Below, in pieces: positions 1 through 7,827 of a DNA stretch of 64,000 nt. Made by a program: the position numbers and the translations under genes. The DNA is from Lentzea pudingi (GTDB taxonomy: Bacteria > Actinomycetota > Actinomycetes > Mycobacteriales > Pseudonocardiaceae). The notes beneath the pieces were generated by a model. The model made no database searches. It worked only from the letters and a program-made list of their open reading frames with translations, and had not been told where the DNA came from. How positions within the stretch are numbered: the first letter of the stretch is position 1; every line of letters begins with the position of its first letter. The stretch spans positions 434,001-498,000 of the forward strand of contig NZ_BMNC01000003.1 of the NCBI RefSeq assembly GCF_014646255.1. The letters run 5' to 3'.

Positions 1-1787
1 GTGATCCCGATGTCGTCGGCGACCGCGCGGGCGGCCTGCTCGTGGTCGCCGGTGAGCAGCACGGTGCGCAGGCCGAGCGCGTGCAGGCGTTCGACGGCGG
101 AACGAGCGGAGGGCCGGACCGCGTCCTGCAGGGTGATTCCGCCGATCACCACGCCGTCGCGGGCGACGAACACCCCTGTCGCGGACCCGAGTGCCGCTGA
201 CCAACCCTGTGCCCCGGCTGGAAGCGTGATCTCCAGCCGGGTCATCAGATCGCGGGAGCCGACGTGCACGAGCCCGTCCTCCACCTGCCCCCGTGCGCCT
301 GCGCCGACCAGTGCCTCGAACTCCGTCACGGCGGGGCGAGCCTCCGTCGCCGCCGCGATCGCCACGCCGATCGGGTGCTCGGACGCCGCCTCGACCGCCG
401 CCGCCCACCGCAGCACGTCGTGCTCGGTGTGCGGGGAGAATGAGGTGGTGCCGGTGACCTGCATGAGGCCGGTCGTGACCGTGCCGGTCTTGTCGAGCAC
501 CACGGTGTCGATCGCGCGACTCGCTTCCAGGGCGTCCGGCCCCTTCACCAGCACGCCGAGCTGCGCGGCCCGTGCCACGCCCACCATCAACGCGGTCGGG
601 GTGGCCAGCCCGAGGGCGCACGGGCACGCGATGATCAGCACGGCCACCGCGGACGTGAACGCCTCGCGCGTGGTGTGCCCGGTGAGCAACCACCCGGCGA
701 GCGTGAGCGCCGAGAGCACCAGCACGACCGGCACGAACACCGAGCACACCCGGTCGACCAGCCGTTGCACGCGGGCCTTGCGTTCCGCGGCCTGCTGGGC
801 CAGTGCGCGCATCTGGGCGAGCTGGGTGTTGGCGCCCACCGCCGTGGCCCGCACGACCAGGCGGCCGGAACGGTTGATCGTGCCGCCGGTGACCGGGTCG
901 CCGGGGCCGACCTCGACCGGGACCGGTTCGCCGGTCATGGAGGAGGCGTCGACCGCGGAGAAGCCGTCGGTCACCACCCCGTCGGCCGGCAGCGCCTCGC
1001 CCGGCTTCACCACGAGCAGGTCACCGGTGACGACCCGGGCGGCCGGTACCGCGGTCTCGACGCCGTCCCGCAGCACCCGCGCGTCCTTGGCCGCCATGCC
1101 CGCGAGCGCTTCGAGCAACCCGGCGGCGCTGCGCCGTGACCGGACCTCGAAGTAGCGCCCGGCGAGCAGGAACGTGGTCACGCCCGCGGCCACGTCGAGG
1201 TACACCGCGTCCGCGCCGCCGTCGGTGACGCCGAAGCCGAGCCAGTAGCCGCCACCGGACGACCCGGCGACGAGCGACCACACCGCCCAGCCGAACGAGG
1301 AGAGCACTCCCAGCGACACCAGGGTGTCCATGCTGGACGCTCCGTGCCGCAGGTTGCGCAGCGCCGCGCGGTGGAACGGCCACGCCGAGTACGCCACGAC
1401 CGGCAACGCCAGCAGCACGCACAACAGCTCCCAGCCGGGGAACCGCAGCGCCGGCACGAGCGCGAGAGTGATCGACAGGTTGCCCAGCGGGATCGCCAGC
1501 ACGGCGGCGACCACGAGCCTGCGGCGCAGCCCCGTCACGACGTCGGCGGCGTTCGACCCGTCCTGTCCGGCGGGAGTCGCGTCGTAGCCGGCGTTGCGCA
1601 CGACCCGCACGGCGTCGTCGGCGCGCATGCCGTCGGGCAGGTGCACGATCGCGCGTTCGGTGGCGTAGTTGACCGTGGCGCGCACGCCGTCGACCTTGTT
1701 CAGCTTGCGCTCGATGCGGGTCGCGCACGCGGCGCAGGTCATGCCCGACACCGAGAGCTCGACGGACAGGTCCGTCGTGGTGGTCAT
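1..1787 (-). CDS. copA: Copper-type P1B ATPase (3' part beyond window)
   Basis: Heavy-metal P-type ATPase that would move Cu+ across the membrane at the cost of ATP. From the ATG at 1787, residues 15-21 read GMTCAAC, the metal-binding motif of an N-terminal HMA domain. A TGE actuator motif lies near residue 281, the intramembrane CPC metal site near 387, the phosphorylated DKTGT near 430, and an SEHP nucleotide-binding motif after it. The CPC motif points to Cu+/Ag+ transport. The frame is open to position 1, so the C-terminus (GDGxND and the last membrane helices) is outside the window. The start is 7 bases beyond the stop of the CopD-CtaG gene, so the two form an operon read from the ECF-type promoter at 3695-3721. 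Whether it exports surplus copper or supplies copper to cuproenzymes such as oxidase cannot be told from sequence; pairing with CtaG favours a role in copper supply as well as tolerance. Confidence 0.93.
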   Translation of the reverse strand, partial: MTTTTDLSVELSVSGMTCAACATRIERKLNKVDGVRATVNYATERAIVHLPDGMRADDAVRVVRNAGYDATPAGQDGSNAADVVTGLRRRLVVAAVLAIPLGNLSITLALVPALRFPGWELLCVLLALPVVAYSAWPFHRAALRNLRHGASSMDTLVSLGVLSSFGWAVWSLVAGSSGGGYWLGFGVTDGGADAVYLDVAAGVTTFLLAGRYFEVRSRRSAAGLLEALAGMAAKDARVLRDGVETAVPAARVVTGDLLVVKPGEALPADGVVTDGFSAVDASSMTGEPVPVEVGPGDPVTGGTINRSGRLVVRATAVGANTQLAQMRALAQQAAERKARVQRLVDRVCSVFVPVVLVLSALTLAGWLLTGHTTREAFTSAVAVLIIACPCALGLATPTALMVGVARAAQLGVLVKGPDALEASRAIDTVVLDKTGTVTTGLMQVTGTTSFSPHTEHDVLRWAAAVEAASEHPIGVAIAAATEARPAVTEFEALVGAGARGQVEDGLVHVGSRDLMTRLEITLPAGAQGWSAALGSATGVFVARDGVVIGGITLQDAVRPSARSAVERLHALGLRTVLLTGDHEQAARAVADDIGI

Positions 1788-1794
1788 GGTGAGT

Positions 1795-3684
1795 TCAGTT
1801 CCTTCGTCCGGAGAGTTCGGCGAGCATGGCGTTGTAGGCGGCCAGCCGGTCGTCGTGGCCGTGGTCGGCGGCACGGTCGAACCGCACGGCCTCCCGCCGG
1901 TCCGCCCGTGCCCACTGGTGCAGCAGGGCGATCACGACGACGAGCATCGGGATCTCCCCGGTGGCCCAGGCGATGCCACCGCCGAGGCGTTGGTCGGTGA
2001 GCAGGTCGGGCATCCAGGTCAGGCCGAGGGTGCGGTAGAAGTCCTCGGCGATCACGGCCTGCTTGTTCATCAGGATCACGCCGAAGAACGCGTGGAACGG
2101 CATGACCGAGAACAGAAGGCCCAGCCGTGCCAGGTGCGGCAGCGCGCGGGGCGCCCGGTCGACACCGATGACGAGCCAGAAGAACACGTACCCGCTGACC
2201 AGGAAGTGGATGTTCATGAGCTGGTGCGCCCAGTGGAACCGCATCATCTCGCCGAACAGGTCCGAGAAGTACAGGACGTAGAACGAGCCGACGAAGACGA
2301 TCGCCGCGACCGCCGGATGGGCGGCGACGCGGGCCGCACGGCAGTGCACGAGCGCGGTGACCCACTGGCGCGGTCCGGGCGGCGAAGCCCGCAGTGCCAG
2401 CGTGATCGGCCCGCCGAGCACCAGCAACACCGGCGCCAGCATGTTCAACGCCATGTGCGCCACCATGTGCGTGCTGAACATGCCCGCCGCGTACCGGCCC
2501 AGGCCGGACGAGGTCATCACGAGCACCACCGCGCACCCGGCGGTCCAGGCTGCCGTCCGCCCGACCGGCCAGCCGTCTCCTCGTCGCCGCAGAGTCCGCA
2601 CGCCGGCCAGGTAGACGGCCGCGGCGAGGACCGCGCCGAGACCGAGCACGAGGTCGAGCCGCCAGCCGAGGACGAGCTCCGCCGCGGAGGGGCCGTCCGG
2701 GAGTTCGTAGCCGAGCACGGTCTCCTGCGGTGAGGCCCGCGACAACGCCCACGCGGGCGGCACCAGGTGGGTGAGACCGGTCGAGGCGGCCAGCGCCAGG
2801 CCCAGTCCGGCCAGTTCGACGCCGAGCGGCCGACGGGTGCCCCACCGCGCCCGCAGGAGCGGGACGACCGCGACCACGGCCAGCTTGATGAGCAGCAGCA
2901 CCACGTATCCGCCGGTCAGCGCCGCCGGTCCGACCAGTACCGCAGCCACCACACCGCCGCTGAGCACGAGCACGACCGCACAGGCCGTCGTGAGCCGGTG
3001 GTAGCGCCTGATGACCTCGTCCGGGGACGTGTCGCCGGGGGAGTGGCGCAGGTAGCCGCGCAACGCGACGAGCGCGCCGACCCACACGGCGGCGGCCGGA
3101 ACGTGCCACACCACGGCGTTGGTCGCCACGTCGTGCCAGGCCCCGTTGGCGACGTGCCCGGCGATGACCGGGGCCAGTACACCGACCAACGCCGGTACGA
3201 GCCACAGCACGGACGTGACCCAGGTCAGCGTCATCCGCGTGCCGGCCGCGACGAGCCCCGCCGCCACGGTCGTGATCAGCCAGGCCTTCGGTTCCTCCGT
3301 GGCCGCCACGAGGCTCGGCAGGTGGCTCAGCGCGACGCTCACGGGCTGCCCGGTGGCGTCGGAGACCGACAGCACCACGGCGAACGCCGCCGCGGCGACC
3401 CACACGGCCGCCGCGGTCGCCGCGATGCGGACGGCGGCGTAGGCGTGCGCGGTCAGCTTCGTGCGACGGGCCGGCACCACGAAGACACCGAACACCAGCG
3501 CGCCCAGCGTGACCGTGGCGGCGGCGTTGGCGAGCGTGCGCACCAGCCCGAACGCCAGCGAGGTGAGTCTGCCCGGATCACTGTCGCCCAGCGCGGCGTG
3601 CACGTCGCCTGCCCAGAACACGACAACGGCAACGCACACAACGGAAACGACCGACGCGACAACAGCGGCCCTGCTCACCCTCAC
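1795..3684 (-). CDS. ctaG: CopD-CtaG fusion: copper resistance/cytochrome c oxidase assembly membrane protein
   Basis: A 629-residue polytopic membrane protein. The N-terminal half (about 1-330) resembles CopD copper-import/resistance proteins with many hydrophobic helices. The C-terminal half (about 350-629) has the caa3-type CtaG signature, including FSTHMVAHM near the middle and HWAHQLMNIHFLVSG, with His and Met residues suited to copper. Such fusions are common in actinobacteria and are thought to deliver copper to cytochrome oxidase. I chose GTG 3684; GTG 3678 is an alternative. Neither has a clear Shine-Dalgarno sequence, but the ECF-like promoter ends only 10 bases upstream, so the message is probably leaderless or nearly so. 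It is followed after 7 bases by the copper ATPase. A much longer open frame runs upstream to 5538, but this is antisense to the sigma genes and is not coding. Confidence 0.9.
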   Translation of the reverse strand: MRVSRAAVVASVVSVVCVAVVVFWAGDVHAALGDSDPGRLTSLAFGLVRTLANAAATVTLGALVFGVFVVPARRTKLTAHAYAAVRIAATAAAVWVAAAAFAVVLSVSDATGQPVSVALSHLPSLVAATEEPKAWLITTVAAGLVAAGTRMTLTWVTSVLWLVPALVGVLAPVIAGHVANGAWHDVATNAVVWHVPAAAVWVGALVALRGYLRHSPGDTSPDEVIRRYHRLTTACAVVLVLSGGVVAAVLVGPAALTGGYVVLLLIKLAVVAVVPLLRARWGTRRPLGVELAGLGLALAASTGLTHLVPPAWALSRASPQETVLGYELPDGPSAAELVLGWRLDLVLGLGAVLAAAVYLAGVRTLRRRGDGWPVGRTAAWTAGCAVVLVMTSSGLGRYAAGMFSTHMVAHMALNMLAPVLLVLGGPITLALRASPPGPRQWVTALVHCRAARVAAHPAVAAIVFVGSFYVLYFSDLFGEMMRFHWAHQLMNIHFLVSGYVFFWLVIGVDRAPRALPHLARLGLLFSVMPFHAFFGVILMNKQAVIAEDFYRTLGLTWMPDLLTDQRLGGGIAWATGEIPMLVVVIALLHQWARADRREAVRFDRAADHGHDDRLAAYNAMLAELSGRRN

Positions 3685-3694
3685 ACAGAGAGCA

Positions 3695-3721
3695 GTCGTG
3701 CAATCGGGTCCCGTGGTTCCC
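3695..3721 (-). promoter_or_regulatory. ECF sigma promoter GGGAAC-N17-CGAC for ctaG-copA
   Basis: On the minus strand GGGAAC (3721-3716) is followed after exactly 17 bases by CGAC (3698-3695), and the GTG start lies 10 bases further on. The same pattern with the same spacing precedes the zf-HC2 gene and the PepSY gene. GGAAC -35 and CG(A/T) -10 boxes are typical of ECF sigma factors, and two SigC-like sigma genes lie next door. The -35 box is part of the 13-mer GTTCCCGGCGAAC (3716-3728), which recurs exactly at 4701-4713. Confidence 0.75.
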
Positions 3722-3935
3722 GGCGAACCCGGCCTGATCCGCTCGTGTGACGGACGCGACTGTGTCCGAAGTGGACCGGAGAGCTGCTCGCGGGCAGCGG
3801 AGTGGGAGGCGACGAGTCCCCCGACGCGCCACCTCCCACCCTCCCAAGCCGCCGGCACAGGAGCTACACCGGCACTGAAGTAGTCGATCACAAGGGCGCG
3901 CCGGTTCCCGAACGTCCACTTGCCACTGACGGGAG

Positions 3936-4670
3936 TCAGGCGGCGCGCCGCCTGCTGACCGGACGCAGCCGCGCGCGACGCTGGGCCTGAGGCAGTTCGG
4001 CGCGTTCCGGTGTGGCCGGGGCGTCGCCCGCAGTGTCGTCGGAGTCGCCGCGTGCGAGCGGTGTGCGGCCGCTGGGGCCGCTGTCGGCGAAGTGCACGAG
4101 CGCCAGCAGACCCAGGCCGACGACGAGGAGCGCGTGGCTGAACACGCGGCCCGCGGTCGCGGTGCCGCTGAGCAGGTCGCTGGCGGAGTAGGGGATGAGC
4201 ACGGCCACGAACGCGCCGACGACGGGCAGCATCCCGGACGTGGCCGCCGGGCGGAGCGCGGTCCAGAGCAGACCGAGTCCGACGGCGAGGTTCCAGGCCG
4301 TGCTCTCGTTGAACAGGTGGGCGCTGTCGACGCCGGTCGTGTGGCTGCCGTGCGCCGACGCGCCTCTGGTGCCGACGACCTGGGCCATGCCCAGGGTGAG
4401 CTGCGCGACCGCCAAGCCACCGAGGAGGGCCCTGGGTGTCCAGCCCCGCGGTGCGGACGGGGGTGCGGCGGCGAGGATCGCGGCGGTCAGGTCGGGAACC
4501 GGGGTGGCCGGTCTGACGCGCAGGGTGCGGGTGAGCGACGCCGCGTTGTCGTGCCAGGCCCGGCACGACGTGCAGGTTTCCCGGTGCGCGTCGACCTCGC
4601 CGGCGGGTGCGCCTCCGGGTTCGCCGTCGAGTCGCGCGGACAGAGCCTCGCGGCAGGTGCAGCAGTCCAC
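3936..4670 (-). CDS. zf-HC2 membrane protein, probable zinc-binding anti-sigma-like partner
   Basis: A 244-residue protein from GTG 4670. The N-terminus is Cys-rich (C3, C4, C6) and carries H29-x3-C33-x2-C36, the zinc motif of ZAS/zf-HC2 anti-sigma factors. About four hydrophobic helices follow (residues about 85-215), then a basic Arg-rich tail. It is divergent from the SigC-like gene at 4735 and shares a promoter region with it. Known zf-HC2 proteins bind and silence a cognate ECF sigma factor in response to redox or metal change. Here the cysteines might also sense copper or zinc, which is inference. The start fits the ECF promoter at 4680-4706, which leaves only 9 bases before GTG. A longer frame to 4790 runs back over the sigma gene and is unlikely to be used. 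Anti-sigma activity is not proven; it could simply be a sigma-controlled copper-related membrane protein. Confidence 0.75.
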   Translation of the reverse strand: MDCCTCREALSARLDGEPGGAPAGEVDAHRETCTSCRAWHDNAASLTRTLRVRPATPVPDLTAAILAAAPPSAPRGWTPRALLGGLAVAQLTLGMAQVVGTRGASAHGSHTTGVDSAHLFNESTAWNLAVGLGLLWTALRPAATSGMLPVVGAFVAVLIPYSASDLLSGTATAGRVFSHALLVVGLGLLALVHFADSGPSGRTPLARGDSDDTAGDAPATPERAELPQAQRRARLRPVSRRRAA

Positions 4671-4679
4671 ACAGGGGTT

Positions 4680-4706
4680 GTCGGCCCAGAGGTGTCGATA
4701 GTTCCC
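4680..4706 (-). promoter_or_regulatory. ECF sigma promoter GGGAAC-N17-CGAC for the zf-HC2 gene
   Basis: Minus strand GGGAAC (4706-4701), 17-base spacer, CGAC (4683-4680), then 9 bases to GTG 4670. It has the same geometry as the promoters at 3695-3721 and 7675-7701. On the plus strand the overlapping GGCGAAC (4707-4713) is followed after 16 bases by CGAC (4730-4733), a weaker candidate promoter for the divergent sigma gene, so the two -35 boxes would sit back to back. Confidence 0.75.
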
Positions 4707-4734
4707 GGCGAACTCCGGGTTGCGCTCCCCGACC

Positions 4735-5310
4735 GTGTCGACCTCGAGGCGTGACGACGACGCGGTGGCGGCGAGCGCGCTGGCCGCCACCGCCGGTGAT
4801 CGTGACGCGGTGGAGCGGTTCGTCCGCGCGACGCAGCGCGACGTCTGGCGCCTGGGCGCGCACCTCGCCGACGTCGGTGTCGCGGACGACCTGACGCAGG
4901 ACGTCTACCTCCGTGCGTTGCGCAGCTTGCCCGGTTTCGAGGGCAGGTCCTCGGCGCGAACGTGGCTGCTGTCCATCGCGCGCCGCACCGTGGTCGACCA
5001 CATCCGGGCGGCGGTCGTGCGGCCGTCGATCGCGTGGTCCGCCGACCACCAGCTGGCCTCGGAGACCGGCCAGGCCACCGAGCACGCGCGGTCCGCCGGG
5101 TTCGAGGACGTCGTCGAGCTCAACGTCCTGCTCGCAGGCCTCGCCCCCGAACGCCGGGAGGCCCTGCTGCTCACCCAGGTGCTGGGACTGTCCTACGCCG
5201 AGGCGGCGGAGGTCTGCGGCTGCCCGGTCGGCACCATGCGGTCCAGGGTGGCGCGAGCGCGAGAAGACCTGACCAACGGCCGTGACCACGAGGACGTCGA
5301 CGTCGTCTGA
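4735..5310 (+). CDS. SigC-like ECF RNA polymerase sigma factor (copy 1)
   Basis: A 191-residue ECF sigma factor that would direct RNA polymerase to the GGGAAC/CGAC promoters nearby. Region 2 includes ADDLTQDVYLRAL and SARTWLLSIARRTVVDHIR. Region 4 includes APERREALLLTQVLGLSYAEAAE and CPVGTMRSRVARAR, the recognition helix. From memory the sequence closely follows M. tuberculosis SigC along its whole length, including the start, which supports GTG 4735. An in-frame TTG at 4720 and a GTG at 4765 are alternatives; the latter would fit a plus-strand promoter with -10 at 4730-4733. The zf-HC2 gene is divergent and a paralogous sigma gene follows after 64 bases. Reports that mycobacterial SigC controls copper acquisition, as I recall them, agree with the copper genes next door. 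Confidence 0.9.
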   Translation: MSTSRRDDDAVAASALAATAGDRDAVERFVRATQRDVWRLGAHLADVGVADDLTQDVYLRALRSLPGFEGRSSARTWLLSIARRTVVDHIRAAVVRPSIAWSADHQLASETGQATEHARSAGFEDVVELNVLLAGLAPERREALLLTQVLGLSYAEAAEVCGCPVGTMRSRVARAREDLTNGRDHEDVDVV

Positions 5311-5338
5311 GGCACCGGATGCTCGGCGGTGACGTGGG

Positions 5339-5365
5339 CTGAACCCGTTCGGTGCCGCGTCCGTA
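5339..5365 (+). promoter_or_regulatory. ECF-like promoter CTGAAC-N17-CGTA for the second sigma gene
   Basis: CTGAAC (5339-5344), 17 bases, CGTA (5362-5365), then 9 bases to GTG 5375. Spacing and start distance equal those of the GGGAAC-N17-CGAC promoters nearby, while the -35 is one to two bases off. The -35 overlaps a small inverted repeat GAAC-CC-GTTC (5341-5350). This would allow autoregulation and leaderless translation of copy 2. Confidence 0.55.
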
Positions 5366-5374
5366 ATCCCTCTT

Positions 5375-5929
5375 GTGAGGATGCTGCGCTGCGACGACGC
5401 GGACATCACCGCTCTGGCGCTGCGTGCCGGAGCGGGGGAGCGCACCGCCGCGGAGGACTTCGTGCGCGCCACCCAGGCCGACGTGTGGCGGTTCGTCGCG
5501 CACCTGGCCGCCGACGTGCGCCTTGCCGACGACCTCACGCAGGAGACCTACCTGCGGGCCCTGGCGTCGTTGTCGCGCTTCGAAGCACGGTCTCCCGCCC
5601 GCACGTGGCTGCTCACCATCGCTCGCCGGGTGGTCGCCGACCACATCCGGTCGGTGCGGATCAGGCCTCGGCTGCACCGCAGCGCGGAGGTGCCGGAGCA
5701 GGTGGAGCCCGGCTTCGCGGACCGCGTCGTGCTCGACGACGTGATCGGCACGCTCGACCCGGAACGGCGGACGGCGTTCGTGCTCACCCAGCAGCTCGGT
5801 CTGTCCTATGTGGATGCCGCCGAGGTGTGCGGGTGTCCTGTCGGCACGATCCGGTCCCGCCTGGCCAGGGCACGTGAGGACCTGGTCGCCCTGCTGGCCG
5901 ACGACCGCTCCGGACGGCGGATCTCCTGA
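5375..5929 (+). CDS. SigC-like ECF RNA polymerase sigma factor (copy 2)
   Basis: A 184-residue ECF sigma factor, paralogous to the gene just upstream. Both share DDLTQ-x-YLRAL, RTWLL-x-[28 protein letters not shown] and RSR-ARAREDL. GTG 5375 and ATG 5381 are both possible starts; GTG 5375 lies 9 bases after a candidate -10 box, so a leaderless start is likely. The recognition helices of the two copies are nearly identical (CPVGTMRSRVARAR versus [14 protein letters not shown]), so they probably see the same or overlapping promoters. No dedicated anti-sigma gene follows; the zf-HC2 protein upstream is the only candidate partner for either copy. Confidence 0.9.
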   Translation: MRMLRCDDADITALALRAGAGERTAAEDFVRATQADVWRFVAHLAADVRLADDLTQETYLRALASLSRFEARSPARTWLLTIARRVVADHIRSVRIRPRLHRSAEVPEQVEPGFADRVVLDDVIGTLDPERRTAFVLTQQLGLSYVDAAEVCGCPVGTIRSRLARAREDLVALLADDRSGRRIS

Positions 5930-5953
5930 CGGAGCGGGATCTCCTCACGTCGT

Positions 5954-5969
5954 CACCACTGAAGTGGTG
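5954..5969. repeat. Perfect 16-base palindrome CACCACTGAAGTGGTG
   Basis: Arms CACCACT and AGTGGTG around GA, 24 bases after the second sigma stop codon. It could be a weak terminator stem or a protein-binding site. The short arms and the lack of a T tract make termination uncertain. Confidence 0.5.
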
Positions 5970-6101
5970 GGCGCACAGAGAACACTGGTCGTGCTGGACC
6001 GGGGAACCGCGTCGGACCGCCGGATCGTCCAGAACGCGCTGGACCGCGTGCGCATGCGGTGGGCCGGTGACCGCGTCTTCGTCACGTCCCGCATCCGCTG
6101 A
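5964..6101 (+). CDS. Possible 45-residue small protein
   Basis: An open frame from GTG 5964 to TGA 6101 between the second sigma gene and the PepSY gene. After the first few codons nearly every third base is G or C, as in real genes here, and the product has a plausible hydrophobic/basic pattern (LVVLDRG near the start, VFVTSRIR at the end). There is no recognised family and no Shine-Dalgarno sequence, and its start lies inside the 5954-5969 palindrome. It may equally be a decayed fragment or chance frame. Confidence 0.25.
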   Translation: MVGAQRTLVVLDRGTASDRRIVQNALDRVRMRWAGDRVFVTSRIR

Positions 6102-6187
6102 CCGGCAGGCCGCACTTCGTGACGGCGTCCCGCGTGGCGGAGGTGATCGGACACCCCCGACACGCCGAGACGCGCGACCTCTGAACT

Positions 6188-7627
6188 TCAGTTCTCCGCG
6201 GCCGCCGGTGTGCGTTCCTGCTTGCGGGACCGCACGATGCCGATGATCCCGTCCAGGACCAGGAACGCCACGAGGCTGATGCCGAGCAACGGCATGGCGA
6301 TGCCGACCGCGATCAGCACGAGCGGCGCGGGGATGACGAACCACAGCGGCAGCTGCTGCCACCCTCCGCGCTTCGGCGCCGTGCCGAACGACGCCTTGCG
6401 GTCGGCCCGGGTGGGGCGGCGCTGCCACCACATCCGGTAACCGAAGAAGATCAGCGTCAGGATCGTCGCGGCCAGCAGGAGGAGCGCGATCTGGTTCGCC
6501 AGGCCGAACAACAGGCCCATGTGCGCCAGGATGCCCAAAGTGGACAGTTTGGCGAGGAACGGCCGGTCGTCGAAGTTCGCGCGGGCCGTCACGGTGCCGG
6601 TGGCGGGGTCGACGGCGGCCTTGTCCTGGCGGACCGGCCAGAGCTGGTCGGTCTGCCCCACCGACCAGGCGGACCCCGGTGTGGCGGCGGGGGAGAGCTC
6701 GACGGGTCCGTCGAGGCCCGCTCCACGTCCGGCGGCGAGCACCTTGTCGAAGGTCTCGGCGTCGACGGGCTCACCGGTGCCGGCGGTGCCGCCGTGGTCG
6801 GAGTGCCCGCCTGGCGTGGTCGCGGCAGGCGTGGAACCGGGCAGCGCGGTGTCCAGGGCGGGCGCTTTGGCGTTGAGGGCGGTCAGCACGGCGCTGAAGT
6901 TCTCGCCGGCGTAGTTCGACCAGGTCAGGCCGGTCGCGGAGAGGAACAGCGCGCCGACCAGCGCCCAGACGCCGAGGCTCGCGTGCCAGGAGCGGCTCCT
7001 GCGCACGCCCTTGGCGCCCTTCTCCGGCACGAGCAGCGCACGGACCCGGCGCTTGGCGGTGCGGCGGCGGGCCAGCCAGAGCACGAGACCGACCAGCGAC
7101 AGCACCCACAGCCAGCTCGCCGCGAGCTCCGAGTAGAGGTTGCCGACCGCGCCGAGCTGGAGGTCGCGGTGAAACTGGTCGAGCCACGTGACGGCCGGGG
7201 TCGAGCCCGCCCATGTGGTCAGCTCGCCCTTCACCTCGGCGGTGTACGGGTTCACGTAGACGGTCTTGCTGTACTCCTCCGCCAGCCCGGGAGCCGCGAA
7301 CACGACACGGGTCGTGGCCTCGGGGTCGTCGAAGAGCTGCACGGCCGTCACGGTGCCCTCGGGCAGCGCCGCCTGGGCAGCCGCCACCTGCTCGGAGACG
7401 GGACGCGCGGTGCCCGCGGGTTCGACCCACAGCTTGTCGCCGTAGAGGACGTCGTCGATCTGGGGCGCGAACGCGTAGAGCATGCCGGTCACGGCCGCCA
7501 CGACCAGGAACGGTCCGATGAGGACGCCTGCGTAGAAGTGCAGCCTGCGCAGCAGCGGTACGACCGAGATCTGGCTGGTGCGGGGTGTCTCGTCTGTTCG
7601 TTCGAGCTCGAGCGGGGGAGCGGACAT
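6188..7627 (-). CDS. PepSY-associated transmembrane protein
   Basis: A 479-residue membrane protein of the PepSY_TM/PiuB-like family. After a short cytoplasmic start it has a first helix (LRRLHFYAGVLIGPFLVVAAVTG, residues about 30-52), PepSY-type extracytoplasmic segments, two central helices around residues 160 and 230, and a C-terminal bundle with ILAHMGLLFGLANQIALLLL and a final pair of helices. A His-containing segment, GGHSDHGG, lies in the second extracytoplasmic part. Relatives occur with metal uptake and reductase functions. ATG 7627 is preceded by GAGGTG. Upstream at 7675-7701 is the same GGGAAC-N17-CGAC promoter as for ctaG-copA, so this protein belongs to the local sigma regulon. 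A role in copper or haem reduction or transport is inference. Confidence 0.85.
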   Translation of the reverse strand: MSAPPLELERTDETPRTSQISVVPLLRRLHFYAGVLIGPFLVVAAVTGMLYAFAPQIDDVLYGDKLWVEPAGTARPVSEQVAAAQAALPEGTVTAVQLFDDPEATTRVVFAAPGLAEEYSKTVYVNPYTAEVKGELTTWAGSTPAVTWLDQFHRDLQLGAVGNLYSELAASWLWVLSLVGLVLWLARRRTAKRRVRALLVPEKGAKGVRRSRSWHASLGVWALVGALFLSATGLTWSNYAGENFSAVLTALNAKAPALDTALPGSTPAATTPGGHSDHGGTAGTGEPVDAETFDKVLAAGRGAGLDGPVELSPAATPGSAWSVGQTDQLWPVRQDKAAVDPATGTVTARANFDDRPFLAKLSTLGILAHMGLLFGLANQIALLLLAATILTLIFFGYRMWWQRRPTRADRKASFGTAPKRGGWQQLPLWFVIPAPLVLIAVGIAMPLLGISLVAFLVLDGIIGIVRSRKQERTPAAAEN

Positions 7628-7674
7628 CGGGGACACCTCTGTGGTGGGGACGGAATGCGGGGGCTGGAGCAGTA

Positions 7675-7701
7675 GTCGTCCGCGAAGCCCGTTCAGTTCC
7701 C
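7675..7701 (-). promoter_or_regulatory. ECF sigma promoter GGGAAC-N17-CGAC for the PepSY gene
   Basis: Minus strand GGGAAC (7701-7696), 17 bases, CGAC (7678-7675). The ATG is 47 bases downstream with its own Shine-Dalgarno sequence, so unlike the other two this message would have a leader of about 38 bases. It is an exact third match to the motif found at 3695-3721 and 4680-4706. Confidence 0.75.
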
Positions 7702-7827
7702 GCGTGTTCCGACCATGACTCAGCGCGGTCGGACGATCACGAATCTCGCCCCGCGGTGTTGGTCTGGTCGGGCGAACGGCGCGGCAACCCGGCCCGCCGC
7801 GCCTCACCGGCGTGCTATCCCAGTCGG

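Noticed and set aside
3685..5538. Long minus-strand open frame continuing upstream of the CopD-CtaG gene
   Set aside because: It is antisense to the two sigma genes, whose motifs are unmistakable. The CopD signature begins right after GTG 3684, and an ECF promoter lies inside the extension.
6103..6187. Short frame VTASRVAEVIGHPRH after the small open frame
   Set aside because: At about 21 codons it is too short to support. It could be a gene fragment, but nothing identifies it.
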